A DNA stretch of 64,000 bases from Hymenobacter gelipurpurascens (GCF_900187375.1 NZ_FYEW01000002.1:744001-808000); one strand, 5' to 3'. Counted from the stretch's first letter, positions 53,868 to 63,181 are shown. Numbers and translations: made by a program. Notes: generated by a model not told the origin, from the sequence alone.

Positions 53868-55286
53868 ATGCTCTTCAACAGCTTTGAGTTTCTCATTCTG
53901 GTGCTGGTGACTGTGGTGTTGTATTATCTTCCTTTTATGCGCCGATGGCAAGTTCCCCTGCTGATTGTCAGCAGCTTGGTATTCTATGCCTGGAGCAATC
54001 CGAATCTGTTGCTGCTATTTCTGGCATCGGCAGCCATTAATGTAACGACTAGTTATGGCGTGGTGCATGGCCGCCCAGAACGGCGCAAAGCGTATGCTAC
54101 GCTTGGGGTAGTTATCAATTTGGCTATCCTCGCTTTTTTCAAGTACAGCCCGCTACTAGGCCGCACACTATTCGCGCCTACAGATAGCATAGGGCAGTTT
54201 TTGCTGCAGATTCCTCTGCCCATTGGCATCTCGTTTTACACTTTCGAGGGCATTACCCTGCTGGTAGATGCCTATAAGGGGCGTGACATGCACGCCGAGC
54301 AGGAGCTGGTGCCGCGCCAATTTGTAGAGCATGCGCGCAACACTACTTTCTTCGTGGCCTTCTTCCCGCATCTTATTGCCGGGCCTATTCTCAAAGCCCA
54401 CGACTTTATCCCGCAGATTACGCCAAAATACTTCCGCGATATCAACTGGGAGGCATTTTTCAGGGCCGTGGTGGTAGGCTATTTCCTGAAGATGGTGCTG
54501 GCGGACAACCTCAAGGAGCAGACTTTCTGGATTGCATACCCATACTTCGAAACCCAGAGTACCTCGCTGCTGCTCATGATGCTGCTAGGCTACTCCATGC
54601 AGATTTTCGCCGATTTTGCGGGGTATTCGCTCATTGCCATTGGCGTGGCGCATCTGTTTGGCTACCGCCTCCCCGATAACTTCAACTTTCCCTACATCAG
54701 CCAGTCCGTAACGGAGTTCTGGCGAAGGTGGCACATTTCGCTCAGCTCCTTTCTGCGCGAGTATCTATATGTGCCACTGGGGGGCAACCGCCACGGCAAT
54801 CTGCGCACCTACCTCAACCTGATGATTGTAATGTTTCTGGGTGGCCTATGGCACGGTGCCGCCTGGAGCTACGCCGTGTGGGGCTCTTTCCATGGCTTGG
54901 CGCTAGCAGTTGAGCGCCTTGCGAAGCCGCACATGCAGGCGCCGCGTTCCTGGGCGGGCAAAACGCTGGCGGTGCTGGCCACCTTTACATTCGTTTCAAT
55001 GGCCTGGCTCTTGTTCAAGCTTCCGCAGTTCGATCAGGCCGTTAGCTATGTGCAGCATATTGGGCAGAACACCCAGCTGCCTACGCCTGCCCTCAGCTAC
55101 CTGACTATGCTGTGCATTGTGGTGTACTCCATCCCGGTTTTGCTTTACCACGCCTGGTATCTGCTGCGCCAGTCCGGGTGGGCTGTACGGGTTCGGCGAT
55201 ACGCCTACCTGGCCTACGCACTTATGCTGTTCCTTATTCTGACAAACGCCGGGCCTTCGGGCGACTTTATCTATTTCCAGTTTTAG
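53868..55286 (+). CDS. MBOAT family O-acyltransferase (AlgI-like)
   Basis: A 472-residue membrane-bound acyltransferase with about ten hydrophobic segments. Known AlgI/DltB-like members pass acetyl or other acyl groups across the membrane onto extracellular polysaccharide or teichoic acid. The signatures SFYTFEGITLLVDAYKG, PHLIAGPILKAHDF, YISQSVTEFWRRWHISLSS, REYLYVPLGGNRHG and the catalytic histidine in GLWHGAAWSYAVWG (His329) are all present. The next gene, 14 bases on, encodes a membrane-anchored SGNH-like protein, matching the usual two-part acylation machine. Confidence 0.93.
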   Translation: MLFNSFEFLILVLVTVVLYYLPFMRRWQVPLLIVSSLVFYAWSNPNLLLLFLASAAINVTTSYGVVHGRPERRKAYATLGVVINLAILAFFKYSPLLGRTLFAPTDSIGQFLLQIPLPIGISFYTFEGITLLVDAYKGRDMHAEQELVPRQFVEHARNTTFFVAFFPHLIAGPILKAHDFIPQITPKYFRDINWEAFFRAVVVGYFLKMVLADNLKEQTFWIAYPYFETQSTSLLLMMLLGYSMQIFADFAGYSLIAIGVAHLFGYRLPDNFNFPYISQSVTEFWRRWHISLSSFLREYLYVPLGGNRHGNLRTYLNLMIVMFLGGLWHGAAWSYAVWGSFHGLALAVERLAKPHMQAPRSWAGKTLAVLATFTFVSMAWLLFKLPQFDQAVSYVQHIGQNTQLPTPALSYLTMLCIVVYSIPVLLYHAWYLLRQSGWAVRVRRYAYLAYALMLFLILTNAGPSGDFIYFQF

Positions 55287-55300
55287 CTGCGCCAACCGAT

Positions 55301-56239
55301 ATGAGGTTACTTATACGCTCCGTACTGGCGGCGGTCTTGCTGCTACTGGCCTACCATACCTGGCTGCTGTTTAACCCAGGCGAGGTAGCAGTACCCCAAG
55401 GCATTAACCAGGACAATGTTATCAAAATGCAGGAGTATATCTATGCACCTGCCTCGCAGTACAGCACCGTTATCCTGGGCTCGTCGCTGGCCGCGAAGCT
55501 ACGTAGCCAGGCACTGCCGCCCACCGTGTACAACCTGGCCCTGCGTGGCCAAAGTGCATTTGAGGGGTTTGAAATTCTGAAGCGCTCCGGGCAGCACCCC
55601 CGTCTGATACTGGTGGAGCTGGATGTGCTGGACCGGGAGCCTAACCGCAGTACCATAGAAAACCTGTTCAACCCTACGCTGCACCCCTTGCGGAGCCTGG
55701 TGCCGGCGTTCCAGGAGCGGCACCAACCGCTCAACCAGCTCCTGACACTGGGGTTCACTGGCTTAGAGCGTCTGCGACCCAAATCGGCCGGCCACATCCG
55801 GGAGAAGCTGGGGGTGCGGGCCGCCGGCACCACACCGCTAGTCCCGTTAGCTACGCAGGAGCAACCCGAAGATCTGAGCCTTAATCCCAAAGTAGTAGCT
55901 CAAAACCGACTGGAAGGCAACGAGTTGCCTATGGAACCGGGGTTCGGGGCCAATATGGCGCTTCTGAAACGCTATGCGCGCTATTTCACTAAGCAGGGTA
56001 GCCACGTTGTGTTCTTTCAGATGCCCGTTGATGCCGGGGTTTGCGAAGGCGCCAAGATGCAGTACATCCGGCGGCGCGTAGAAGCCATTTGCCCACCTGG
56101 AGCTTACACCTTCCTGCCTGCCCCCGACTGCAGCCAATACTACACCACCGATGGGCTGCACCTCACCGATGCCAGCGCCCTGCGCTTTTCCCAGCAGCTA
56201 GCGCAGCAGCTCCAACAACTGCCGCTCCAGCCTCGCTAG
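55301..56239 (+). CDS. Membrane-anchored SGNH-like acylation partner
   Basis: Start at ATG 55301, 14 bases after the MBOAT stop; a longer frame upstream would lie inside that gene. The 312-residue protein has one N-terminal hydrophobic segment (SVLAAVLLLLAYHTWLLF). STVILGSSLAAKLRSQ holds a GSS nucleophile-type motif, NLALRGQSAFEGFEIL is a second block, and YTTDGLHLTDASALRFSQQL contains the DxxH catalytic pair. The pattern fits SGNH/AlgJ-type proteins that finish the acyl transfer in the periplasm. The polymer acylated is unknown. The TAG stop is part of a CTAGGCCACTC repeat. Confidence 0.75.
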   Translation: MRLLIRSVLAAVLLLLAYHTWLLFNPGEVAVPQGINQDNVIKMQEYIYAPASQYSTVILGSSLAAKLRSQALPPTVYNLALRGQSAFEGFEILKRSGQHPRLILVELDVLDREPNRSTIENLFNPTLHPLRSLVPAFQERHQPLNQLLTLGFTGLERLRPKSAGHIREKLGVRAAGTTPLVPLATQEQPEDLSLNPKVVAQNRLEGNELPMEPGFGANMALLKRYARYFTKQGSHVVFFQMPVDAGVCEGAKMQYIRRRVEAICPPGAYTFLPAPDCSQYYTTDGLHLTDASALRFSQQLAQQLQQLPLQPR

Positions 56240-56282
56240 GCCACTCACCACCCCAACGAATACGAAGGCGTAGCTTTGCTCC

Positions 56283-56290
56283 TATCTTTG
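56283..56290 (+). promoter_or_regulatory. Minus-7 promoter box for the enoyl-CoA hydratase gene
   Basis: TATCTTTG followed by C, exact consensus, 33 bases before ATG 56324. Confidence 0.6.
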
Positions 56291-56323
56291 CGTCCATCTC
56301 TGACCCCTTCGTTTCTGGTTTCT

Positions 56324-57112
56324 ATGGCTTCCTTCGATAATCTGCTGTATGAGCTGAATGCCGCCACCGGCATCCTGCGCCTCACCATCAACCGCCCCAC
56401 CAAGCTCAATGCCCTGAGCGTAGCCACCATTCAGGAGTTGCGCGTGGCGGTGCTGCAGGCCCTCGGCGACCAAGCCGTGCGTGGCATTATCCTGACGGGC
56501 AGCGGCGAGAAGTCGTTTGTGGCTGGAGCCGATATTGCGGAGCTGACAGCCCAGGATGAAATTACGGCACGCCACGTGGCTGAGAGCGGCCAGGAAACCT
56601 TCAGCATGATTGAAGGAAGCACCAAACCCATTATTGCCGCTGTAAATGGCTTTGCGTTGGGTGGTGGCTGCGAGCTGGCTATGGCCTGCCACATACGCAT
56701 CGCCTCCGAAAACGCCCGTTTTGGCCAACCAGAAGTAAACCTGGGCCTGATACCGGGCTACGGCGGCACCCAGCGCCTTACCCAGCTTATCGGTAAAGGC
56801 AAAGCCCTGGAGCTGATGCTGACCACCGACATGGTGAAAGCCGATGAGGCCTTGCGCCTGGGCCTCGTGAACCACGTGGTGCCGCTGGCGGAGCTGCTGC
56901 CCTTCACGGAGCAGCTTCTGAGCCGCATCCTTACCAAAGCCCCATTGGCGCTAGGGATGGTCATTGATTCCGTAAATGCTTATTACGATAAGGAGCGCAA
57001 CGGCTATCAGGCCGAGGCTAATGCCTTCACGCACTGCTTCGGTACTGCTGATTTTCGCGAGGGGAGCAGTGCTTTTCTGGAGAAGCGCCCGGCGCAATTC
57101 ACCGGCAAGTAA
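56324..57112 (+). CDS. Enoyl-CoA hydratase/isomerase family protein
   Basis: A 262-residue crotonase-fold enzyme, cytosolic, acting on acyl-CoA thioesters, for instance hydrating trans-2-enoyl-CoA. ATG 56324 follows the promoter box; an in-frame TTG 16 codons upstream lies before it. Motifs: TINRPTKLNALSVATIQEL, the CoA/oxyanion region KSFVAGADIAELTAQ, AAVNGFALGGGCELAMACHI (second oxyanion Gly) and ARFGQPEVNLGLIPGYGGTQ with the catalytic Glu. Both usual glutamates appear present, suggesting a true hydratase. Preceded by the MBOAT pair and followed by an intergenic hairpin; no fatty-acid genes lie nearby. Confidence 0.93.
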   Translation: MASFDNLLYELNAATGILRLTINRPTKLNALSVATIQELRVAVLQALGDQAVRGIILTGSGEKSFVAGADIAELTAQDEITARHVAESGQETFSMIEGSTKPIIAAVNGFALGGGCELAMACHIRIASENARFGQPEVNLGLIPGYGGTQRLTQLIGKGKALELMLTTDMVKADEALRLGLVNHVVPLAELLPFTEQLLSRILTKAPLALGMVIDSVNAYYDKERNGYQAEANAFTHCFGTADFREGSSAFLEKRPAQFTGK

Positions 57113-57138
57113 GCTACTGGCCTAACCATACTTTTCAG

Positions 57139-57201
57139 GCCACGAAGGACCTTATCAAGCTGGAGCATTTATCGTTCTGGTCTGATAAGGTCCTTCGTGG
57201 C
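57139..57201. repeat. 19-base perfect inverted repeat
   Basis: GCCACGAAGGACCTTATCA (57139-57157) is the reverse complement of 57183-57201. A TACTGGCCTA copy lies just left and GTGGCCTAG just right. It could terminate the hydratase transcript, but no T run follows; its look is that of the other dispersed hairpins. Confidence 0.85.
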
Positions 57202-57259
57202 ACTGTGCCAGGCTTGTAGTGGCCTAGCCGTTTCCTTTTTCACTTTACCCGCTTATTGA

Positions 57260-58762
57260 ATGAGTATTGCCAAGCGCCTGGCCTCGCAAACGGCTGTGTA
57301 CGGCGTCAGTAGCATTGTGGGCCGGATACTGACCTACTTTCTAGTACCGGTATATACCGCGCGTTTTGCGGCGGCGCAGTACGGCATCGTGACGGGGTTG
57401 TACGCCTATGTTTCGTTCCTGAACGTCATCTTCACCTACGGGATGGAGACGACGTATTTCCGCTTTGCCAACCGCCCCGGTACCGACCGCCGCCTGCTCT
57501 ACGACCAGGTCTTGAGCCTGCTGCTGGTATCCAGCGTGCTGCTCACGGCCCTGCTGCTGTGGCAGGCGCCGTTGCTGCTGGATCTGCTAGGCCTGCCCGC
57601 AAGCAGCGCGCAGTATGCGTTCTGGATTGCCCTGATTTTGGGCATGGATGCGCTGGCCGCCATCCCGTTTGCCCGGCTTCGGTTAGAGAACAAAGCCAAG
57701 AAGTTTGCCAGCATCCGGATGGCCAACATCCTGCTTACCGTCGTGCTGAACCTGTTTTTCATCGTGTTCTGCCCCGATGTACTGGCGGGCAAATACCTGA
57801 CTGGCCTACAGCCCCTTGTTGAGCGCGTGTATGACCCCAGCATGGGCGTGGGCTACGTGTTCCTCTCCAACTTGGTGGCCAGCTTTCTGACGCTGGTATT
57901 GCTGGGCCGGGAGCTGACCGACTTCCGGTTCCGCCTTTCGCTGGAGCCGCTGCGGCCGCTGCTGAAGTACGCCTACCCCATTATGCTGATGGGCCTGGCC
58001 GGCATGGTAAACGAAACCCTCGACCGTATTCTGCTGCCCAAGTGGCTGCCCGAGAACTTCTATCCGGGCCAGAGCAGCCTTACGGCTGTGGGCGTATATG
58101 GCGCTTGCTACAAGCTCAGCATTTTCATGCAGCTTGTCACGCAGGCCTTTAAGTATGCCGCCGAGCCGTTCTTCTTCGCCCAAAGCACCGAGAAAAACTC
58201 GCCACGCGTGTTTGCGATGGTGCTGAAGTGGTTCACACTGAGCTGCGCCGTAATTTTTGTGGTGGTGAGCGTGAACGTGGAGGACTTCGGCCGCCTGTTT
58301 CTGCACCGCGCTGAATATCTGGAAGGCCTGGTGGTGGTGCCCATATTATTGCTGGCCAACCTGTTTTTGGGGGTGTACTGGAACCTCTCGGTGTGGTTTA
58401 AGCTCACCGACAAAACGTACTATGGCACCTATATTGGCTTCGGCGGCGCCATCCTTACCATTGCCCTCAACTTCCTGCTGATTCCGGTGCTCGGCTACAT
58501 GGGCTCGGCACTGGCTACGCTGGCCTGCTACTTCATGATGGCAGCAGTGTGCTGGTGGCTCGGCAACCACCACTTCCCCGTGCCCTACCCCATTGCCCGC
58601 CTCCTGACGTGGATTGGCCTGGCCTCCGTGGTAGTGGCCGTAGCTTGGTTTGTGCCGCTCTCGGAGTACTGGACCCGTCATGCGTTCCATGCGTTGCTCA
58701 CCCTAGGGTTCATTGCCTTGTTGGTGCTGGTGGAGCGGCCGCATAGGTTGCAGACAGCCTAG
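57260..58762 (+). CDS. Polysaccharide flippase (Wzx-like, MOP superfamily)
   Basis: A 500-residue inner-membrane protein with about fourteen hydrophobic segments. It opens AKRLASQTAVYGVSSIVGRI and has YGIVTGLYAYVSFLNVIFTYGMETTYFRFA, the N-terminal pattern of the polysaccharide biosynthesis/oligosaccharide flippase group, and a later YGACYKLSIFMQLVTQAFKYAAEPFFF. Members move lipid-linked sugars or lipid II across the membrane; the substrate here is unknown. It leads a group of envelope genes (dut, sugar nucleotidyltransferase, TPR, DUF4292, EnvC-like) on the same strand. The TAG stop merges with a CTAGCCTAG run. Confidence 0.9.
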   Translation: MSIAKRLASQTAVYGVSSIVGRILTYFLVPVYTARFAAAQYGIVTGLYAYVSFLNVIFTYGMETTYFRFANRPGTDRRLLYDQVLSLLLVSSVLLTALLLWQAPLLLDLLGLPASSAQYAFWIALILGMDALAAIPFARLRLENKAKKFASIRMANILLTVVLNLFFIVFCPDVLAGKYLTGLQPLVERVYDPSMGVGYVFLSNLVASFLTLVLLGRELTDFRFRLSLEPLRPLLKYAYPIMLMGLAGMVNETLDRILLPKWLPENFYPGQSSLTAVGVYGACYKLSIFMQLVTQAFKYAAEPFFFAQSTEKNSPRVFAMVLKWFTLSCAVIFVVVSVNVEDFGRLFLHRAEYLEGLVVVPILLLANLFLGVYWNLSVWFKLTDKTYYGTYIGFGGAILTIALNFLLIPVLGYMGSALATLACYFMMAAVCWWLGNHHFPVPYPIARLLTWIGLASVVVAVAWFVPLSEYWTRHAFHALLTLGFIALLVLVERPHRLQTA

Positions 58763-58834
58763 CCTAGCCCGTATTTCACGGCGGGCTTACTTGGAAATTT
58801 CAAAAAAACCCCTACATTTTTACACCAGGCACCT

Positions 58835-58862
58835 GCAAAGATAGGCCTAGGCCTATCTTTGC
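58835..58862. promoter_or_regulatory. Perfect 28-base palindrome with opposed promoter boxes, upstream of dut
   Basis: The sequence is its own reverse complement: GCAAAGATAGGCCT at left, AGGCCTATCTTTGC at right, centred on CCTAGG. The right half ends in TATCTTTGC (58854-58862), an exact promoter box for dut 27 bases before its ATG; the left half is the same box facing the other way, into the end of the flippase gene. Confidence 0.8.
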
Positions 58863-58888
58863 GCCCAGACTGTGCTAGCTGTTTTCTC

Positions 58889-59323
58889 ATGCAGATTTCG
58901 ATCATCAACACCTCCCACCATCCGCTGCCGGAATACCAGACGGCCCACGCCGCCGGTATGGATGTGCGCGCCAACCTGGAGGCCTCTATCACGCTGAAAC
59001 CTTTGCAGCGCGCCCTCATCCCAACGGGCCTGTTCCTGGAAATTCCGGTGGGCTACGAAATGCAGGTGCGCCCCCGCAGCGGACTGGCCTACAAGCACGG
59101 CATCAGCATCGTGAATAGCCCTGGCACCATTGATGCCGACTACCGCGGCGAGTTGAAAGTGCTACTCGTGAACCTGTCTGACCAGGAGTTCGTGGTGCAT
59201 GACGGCGAGCGAATTGCGCAGCTGGTAGTGGCCCGCCACGAAACGGTGCAGTGGCAACCTGTAGAAACCCTAAGTGAAACCCAGCGCGGTGCCGGCGGCT
59301 ACGGTAGCACCGGCGTACAGTAG
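58889..59323 (+). CDS. dut: dUTP diphosphatase
   Basis: Hydrolyses dUTP to dUMP and pyrophosphate, keeping uracil out of DNA; trimeric. The ATG at 58889 ([18 protein letters not shown]) gives 144 residues, normal length; the in-frame TTG upstream falls inside the promoter palindrome. All five motifs are present: [46 protein letters not shown] and [10 protein letters not shown]. It lies between the flippase gene and the nucleotidyltransferase gene. Confidence 0.96.
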   Translation: MQISIINTSHHPLPEYQTAHAAGMDVRANLEASITLKPLQRALIPTGLFLEIPVGYEMQVRPRSGLAYKHGISIVNSPGTIDADYRGELKVLLVNLSDQEFVVHDGERIAQLVVARHETVQWQPVETLSETQRGAGGYGSTGVQ

Positions 59324-59466
59324 TGGCCTAGAACCAGTGCCAGGCCACTCTCAACAGCATAAATCACAGATTATCAGCTTCTATTCTGAGTTCTTTCTAG
59401 TCAGGGTAAACAGGCTGCCTTTCCTTCCGTACTAGACATCACAAATCCGAAACTCACCTACTCCTT

Positions 59467-60477
59467 ATGAAAATCATCGTCCCGATGGCTGGCATGGGCA
59501 AGCGCATGCGCCCCCACACGCTCACAGTTCCTAAGCCACTTATTCCTATTGCGGGCAAACCCATTGTGCAGCGGCTGGTAGAAGACATTGCCAAAGTCTG
59601 CGGGGAGCAGGTAGATGAAGTAGCCTTTATCATCGGTCGCTTTGGTGCGGAGGTAGAGAAAAGCCTCGTTAAAATTGCCGAATCGGTAGGCGCTAAAGGC
59701 ACTATCCATTACCAGGATGAGCCCTTGGGCACGGCCCATGCTATTCTATGCGCCCAGTCGGCCCTGACTGGCCCGGTAGTAGTGGCCTTCGCCGATACGC
59801 TGTTCAAAGCCGACTTCACGCTGGATAGCTCCGTGCCCGGCACCATCTGGGTGCAGCGCGTGGACGACCCCAAGCCCTTCGGTGTAGTAAAGCTCAACGA
59901 AGCCGGCGAAATCACGGACTTCGTGGAGAAGCCACAGGAGTTTGTATCGGATCTGGCCATTATCGGCATCTACTACTTCCAAGACGGCGAATACCTGCGC
60001 CAGGAGCTCCAGTTCCTGCTCGATAACGACATCAAGGACAAAGGCGAGTACCAGCTCACCAATGCCCTTGAAAACATGAAGAGCAAGGGTACTAAGTTTG
60101 TGCCCGGCCGCGTTACGGAGTGGCTCGACTGCGGCAACAAGGATGCCACCGTCTTTACTAACCAGCGCTACCTGGAGTACCTGCAGGAGCGTGGCGAAAA
60201 CCTGGTAGCAGAATCCGCGAAAGTCACGAACTCTGTACTGATTCCGCCGGTTTATGTGGGTGAAGGCGTCGTGATTACCGATTCGGTAGTGGGGCCGCAC
60301 GTATCGTTGGGCAACCAGAGCAACGTGCGCAGCTCAGTGGTATCGAACAGCATCGTGCAGCAGTCGGCTTCGGTGCTGCACGCCAACGTTACCAACTCCA
60401 TGATCGGCAACTTTGCCACCGTCACGGGTACGCCAGACGATTTGAGCCTGGGTGATTACAACACATTGCGCGTGTGA
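59467..60477 (+). CDS. Sugar-phosphate nucleotidyltransferase with left-handed beta-helix end
   Basis: A 336-residue enzyme that makes an NDP-sugar from NTP and sugar 1-phosphate. The N-terminal domain has the nucleotide loop IVPMAGMGKRMRPHTLTVPK, PLIPIAGKPIVQRLVEDI, the metal-site Asp in VVAFADTLFKAD, FGVVKLNEAGEITDFVEKP and YQLTNALENM. The C-terminal part (VLIPPVYVGEGVVITDSVVG, NSMIGNFATVTG) shows hexapeptide-type turns. It resembles long RmlA-like thymidylyltransferases, but the sugar is not fixed by sequence. Same strand as the neighbouring envelope genes. Confidence 0.88.
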   Translation: MKIIVPMAGMGKRMRPHTLTVPKPLIPIAGKPIVQRLVEDIAKVCGEQVDEVAFIIGRFGAEVEKSLVKIAESVGAKGTIHYQDEPLGTAHAILCAQSALTGPVVVAFADTLFKADFTLDSSVPGTIWVQRVDDPKPFGVVKLNEAGEITDFVEKPQEFVSDLAIIGIYYFQDGEYLRQELQFLLDNDIKDKGEYQLTNALENMKSKGTKFVPGRVTEWLDCGNKDATVFTNQRYLEYLQERGENLVAESAKVTNSVLIPPVYVGEGVVITDSVVGPHVSLGNQSNVRSSVVSNSIVQQSASVLHANVTNSMIGNFATVTGTPDDLSLGDYNTLRV

Positions 60478-60591
60478 TAATTTGCGCCTCCTGAAGTTGC
60501 AGTAGCGCGGACCTGTTTAGGCCTGCCTTGTTGTGCTAGGGTGTATCTTGCTTTCCCTAACTATGGCCTACGGGCCCGCGCTACTGCGTTC

Positions 60592-62418
60592 ATGAGTCGA
60601 AAAGGTGCCTTTATTCTTCTGTTGCTAGGCCTGTCGGTGGCCGAGCTAGGCCATGCCCAACAGCCTGCACAAGTGCTTGGCAAAAGCGCTGTAAAGACTG
60701 AAAAGCCACCAAAAGCCAAGAAGCTCAGCCGCAAAGAGCGCAAAGCACTTTCCCGCCGCGCCGAGCTGGAAGCTATGCAGCTGCAGAAGCGGCCATTATC
60801 AGAGAAAGATCAGGAAATGAGTGAGGCCTTCTTTGTAGATGGCCTACGCTACCTCATGCTGGAGGACTACAATAAAGCGCTGGAACGCCTGCTCAAGGCC
60901 TACGCGCTCAGCCCTGCCAATGCCGCTATCAACTATAAGATAGCTGAAACCAACCTGCTCAGCGGTAACCTCAGCGACGCCACGAACTTCGCGCAGTCGG
61001 CGGTAAAGCTAGACCCCAAGAATGCGTACTACTACCTGCTGCTGGCGCAAATCTATACCTCGCAGAAGCAGTACGACCAAGCCGCGAAGGTCTACACAAC
61101 CCTTATCAAGGACGTCCCGGACTCGGGCAACTACCTGTTTAACCTGGCCGATCTGTACATGGCCCAGGGCAAGCTCAATGAGGCACTAAGCACATTTGAG
61201 CAGGCTGAGAAGAAGTTCGGGACCATTGATGAGGTATCGTTCAAGAAACAGCAGATTTACCTCAAGCAGAACAACCTCGACAAGGCCCTGCAGGAAGGCG
61301 AAGTGCTGATTGCCTCCAACCCCGAAGAAGTGCGCTACGTGCTGGCTCAGGCCCAGATGTACGCCGCAAACAATCGCTTTCCCGATGCCATTCGGGTGGC
61401 GCAGCAGGCCCTTAAGCAGGACCCCGAAAACCCGCAGGCCCGCATGATTCTGGCCGACGTGTACCGGCAGCAGAACAATCCGCAGGAGTCGCAGAAGCAA
61501 ATCAAGCTGGCCTTCGAGAACCCTGGCCTAGACATCGATAACAAGGTCCGCATCCTAATTGACTACATCAAACAGCTGCCAAACCCAGCCCTGAACCAAT
61601 CGGCGCTGGAGCTGGCGGAGGCCACCACGCGCACGCATCCCAAAGAGGCCAAGGCCTTTTCCATTGCCGGCGACATCCAGACCATTACTGACCATAAAAA
61701 GGATGCCCGCGCCAGCTATCTGAAAGCCATTGAGTTGGATAACACCAAATTCCAGATCTGGCAGCAGGTAGTACTGATTGATGCCGAGCTGAATGATGTG
61801 GAGGGGATGCTCCAGCACACCAACAAGGCCCTGGAGCTGTTCCCGAACCAGGCGTCGCTGTGGTTCTACAATGGAGTGGCCTACATGCTGCAGAAGCAGC
61901 CCGCGAAAGGTATCAAGTCGCTGGAATACGGCCGCAAGCTGGCAACAGATAACCCAGAACTGCTGGCCCAGTTTGACACCCAGCTTGGCGATGCCTACCA
62001 CGAGGTGAAGGAGTACGCCAAATCCGACGCGGCCTACGAGGCGGCTCTGGTGTTTGACGCCAACAACGCCCAGGCGCTCAACAATTACAGCTACTACCTT
62101 TCGTTGCGCGGCGAGAAGCTGGCAAAAGCAAAGGAAATGGCCGGGAAGCTCGTGAAGCAGAATCCCGACAACGACACCTACCTCGATACGTATGGCTGGG
62201 TGCTCTATAAAATGAAAGACTATGCTGGCGCTCGTCAGCAATTTGAGCTAGCGCTCAAAACAACCAAAGATGCAACCGTAATCGAGCATTACGGCGACGT
62301 ACTCTATCAATTGGGCGAGCGGGATAAAGCCCTGGCGGAGTGGCAGCGGGCCCAGAAACAGGGCGGCGCTTCTGCTCTGATTGACCGCAAGATTAAAGAC
62401 AAGAAACTGTATGAGTAA
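60592..62418 (+). CDS. Exported TPR-repeat protein
   Basis: Start at ATG 60592, giving a signal peptide (SRKGAFILLLLGLSVAELGH, then AQQ); a frame from 60541 would use a GTG and add an atypical leader. The 608-residue protein has a Lys-rich stretch (KPPKAKKLSRKERKALSRRA) and then about ten or more tetratricopeptide units, for example DYNKALERLLKAYALSPANA, YDQAAKVYTTLIKDVPDSG, FPDAIRVAQQALKQDPENPQ and YAGARQQFELALKTTKDA. A periplasmic scaffold role is likely. The last eight bases overlap the start of the DUF4292 gene, so the two are coupled. Confidence 0.88.
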   Translation: MSRKGAFILLLLGLSVAELGHAQQPAQVLGKSAVKTEKPPKAKKLSRKERKALSRRAELEAMQLQKRPLSEKDQEMSEAFFVDGLRYLMLEDYNKALERLLKAYALSPANAAINYKIAETNLLSGNLSDATNFAQSAVKLDPKNAYYYLLLAQIYTSQKQYDQAAKVYTTLIKDVPDSGNYLFNLADLYMAQGKLNEALSTFEQAEKKFGTIDEVSFKKQQIYLKQNNLDKALQEGEVLIASNPEEVRYVLAQAQMYAANNRFPDAIRVAQQALKQDPENPQARMILADVYRQQNNPQESQKQIKLAFENPGLDIDNKVRILIDYIKQLPNPALNQSALELAEATTRTHPKEAKAFSIAGDIQTITDHKKDARASYLKAIELDNTKFQIWQQVVLIDAELNDVEGMLQHTNKALELFPNQASLWFYNGVAYMLQKQPAKGIKSLEYGRKLATDNPELLAQFDTQLGDAYHEVKEYAKSDAAYEAALVFDANNAQALNNYSYYLSLRGEKLAKAKEMAGKLVKQNPDNDTYLDTYGWVLYKMKDYAGARQQFELALKTTKDATVIEHYGDVLYQLGERDKALAEWQRAQKQGGASALIDRKIKDKKLYE

Positions 62419-63181
62419 ATATATTCCGCTGGTTCTGCTGAGTGCCGTTTTGCTATTGGGAAGCTGCCACCGCAAACTGGCTCCCACTGGTGCCAAAACC
62501 GGTTCGGCTAAAGCACCAGAAATGGTGAAGGCAACGAACGTTGAGTTCAGCTACCTCAAAGCCAAAGGCAAAGTATCCATCGACTTTCCGGGGGTGCAGC
62601 AAACAGCCAACCTGAACGTGCGCATCCGCAAGGACAGTGTTATTTGGATGTCGGCTTCGTTGGGCATTGAGGGCTTCCGGGCCTACATCACCCGCGACTC
62701 AGTAAAAGTGCTTTTCCCGCTGCAGCGCGAATATTATACCGGCGACTACGCTTACCTGAGCCGCGTGCTGAACGTTCCCGTTACGTTTGAGCGGGTGCAG
62801 GCATTGCTGCTCGGCGACTATCTGCCGGCCAGCCCTTCCAGCGCTGCCGTCCCAACTATTAGTACTGATGGTGGAACGCAACGCGTGCAGTATGAACAAA
62901 GCGGCGTGCTGGTGCAGCAGCTCATTGATCTGGCGAAGTCCAGGGTGCAGCAGCTGACTGTCCAGGATCAGCAGACGCAGAACAACCTCAACGTAGACTA
63001 TTCCGATTTTCAGCCACTCACTCCGCAGAGCCAGCTTTTCGCGCATACTACACTGCTGAAAGTACAGCAGGCGAAAGGCGCGCCTTCTTCCGTTACGGTT
63101 AACTACCGCAACGTCGATCTGGACAAAGAGCGGCTTTCCTTCCCCTTTTCGGTACCCAAAGGCTATGCGCGGAAGAAGTAA
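62411..63181 (+). CDS. DUF4292 lipoprotein
   Basis: Start at ATG 62411, inside the last eight bases of the TPR gene. The 256-residue protein has a lipoprotein signal (YIPLVLLSAVLLLGSC, cysteine at about residue 19). The mature sequence (FSYLKAKGKVSIDFPGVQQT, VRIRKDSVIWMSASLGIEGF, YITRDSVKVLFPLQREYYTG, VNYRNVDLDKERLSFPFSVP) matches the DUF4292 family of Bacteroidota, whose half-barrel strands recall LolA/LolB-type lipoprotein handling. The link to lipoprotein transport is an inference. Overlaps the EnvC-like gene at its end by 17 bases. Confidence 0.87.
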   Translation: MSKYIPLVLLSAVLLLGSCHRKLAPTGAKTGSAKAPEMVKATNVEFSYLKAKGKVSIDFPGVQQTANLNVRIRKDSVIWMSASLGIEGFRAYITRDSVKVLFPLQREYYTGDYAYLSRVLNVPVTFERVQALLLGDYLPASPSSAAVPTISTDGGTQRVQYEQSGVLVQQLIDLAKSRVQQLTVQDQQTQNNLNVDYSDFQPLTPQSQLFAHTTLLKVQQAKGAPSSVTVNYRNVDLDKERLSFPFSVPKGYARKK

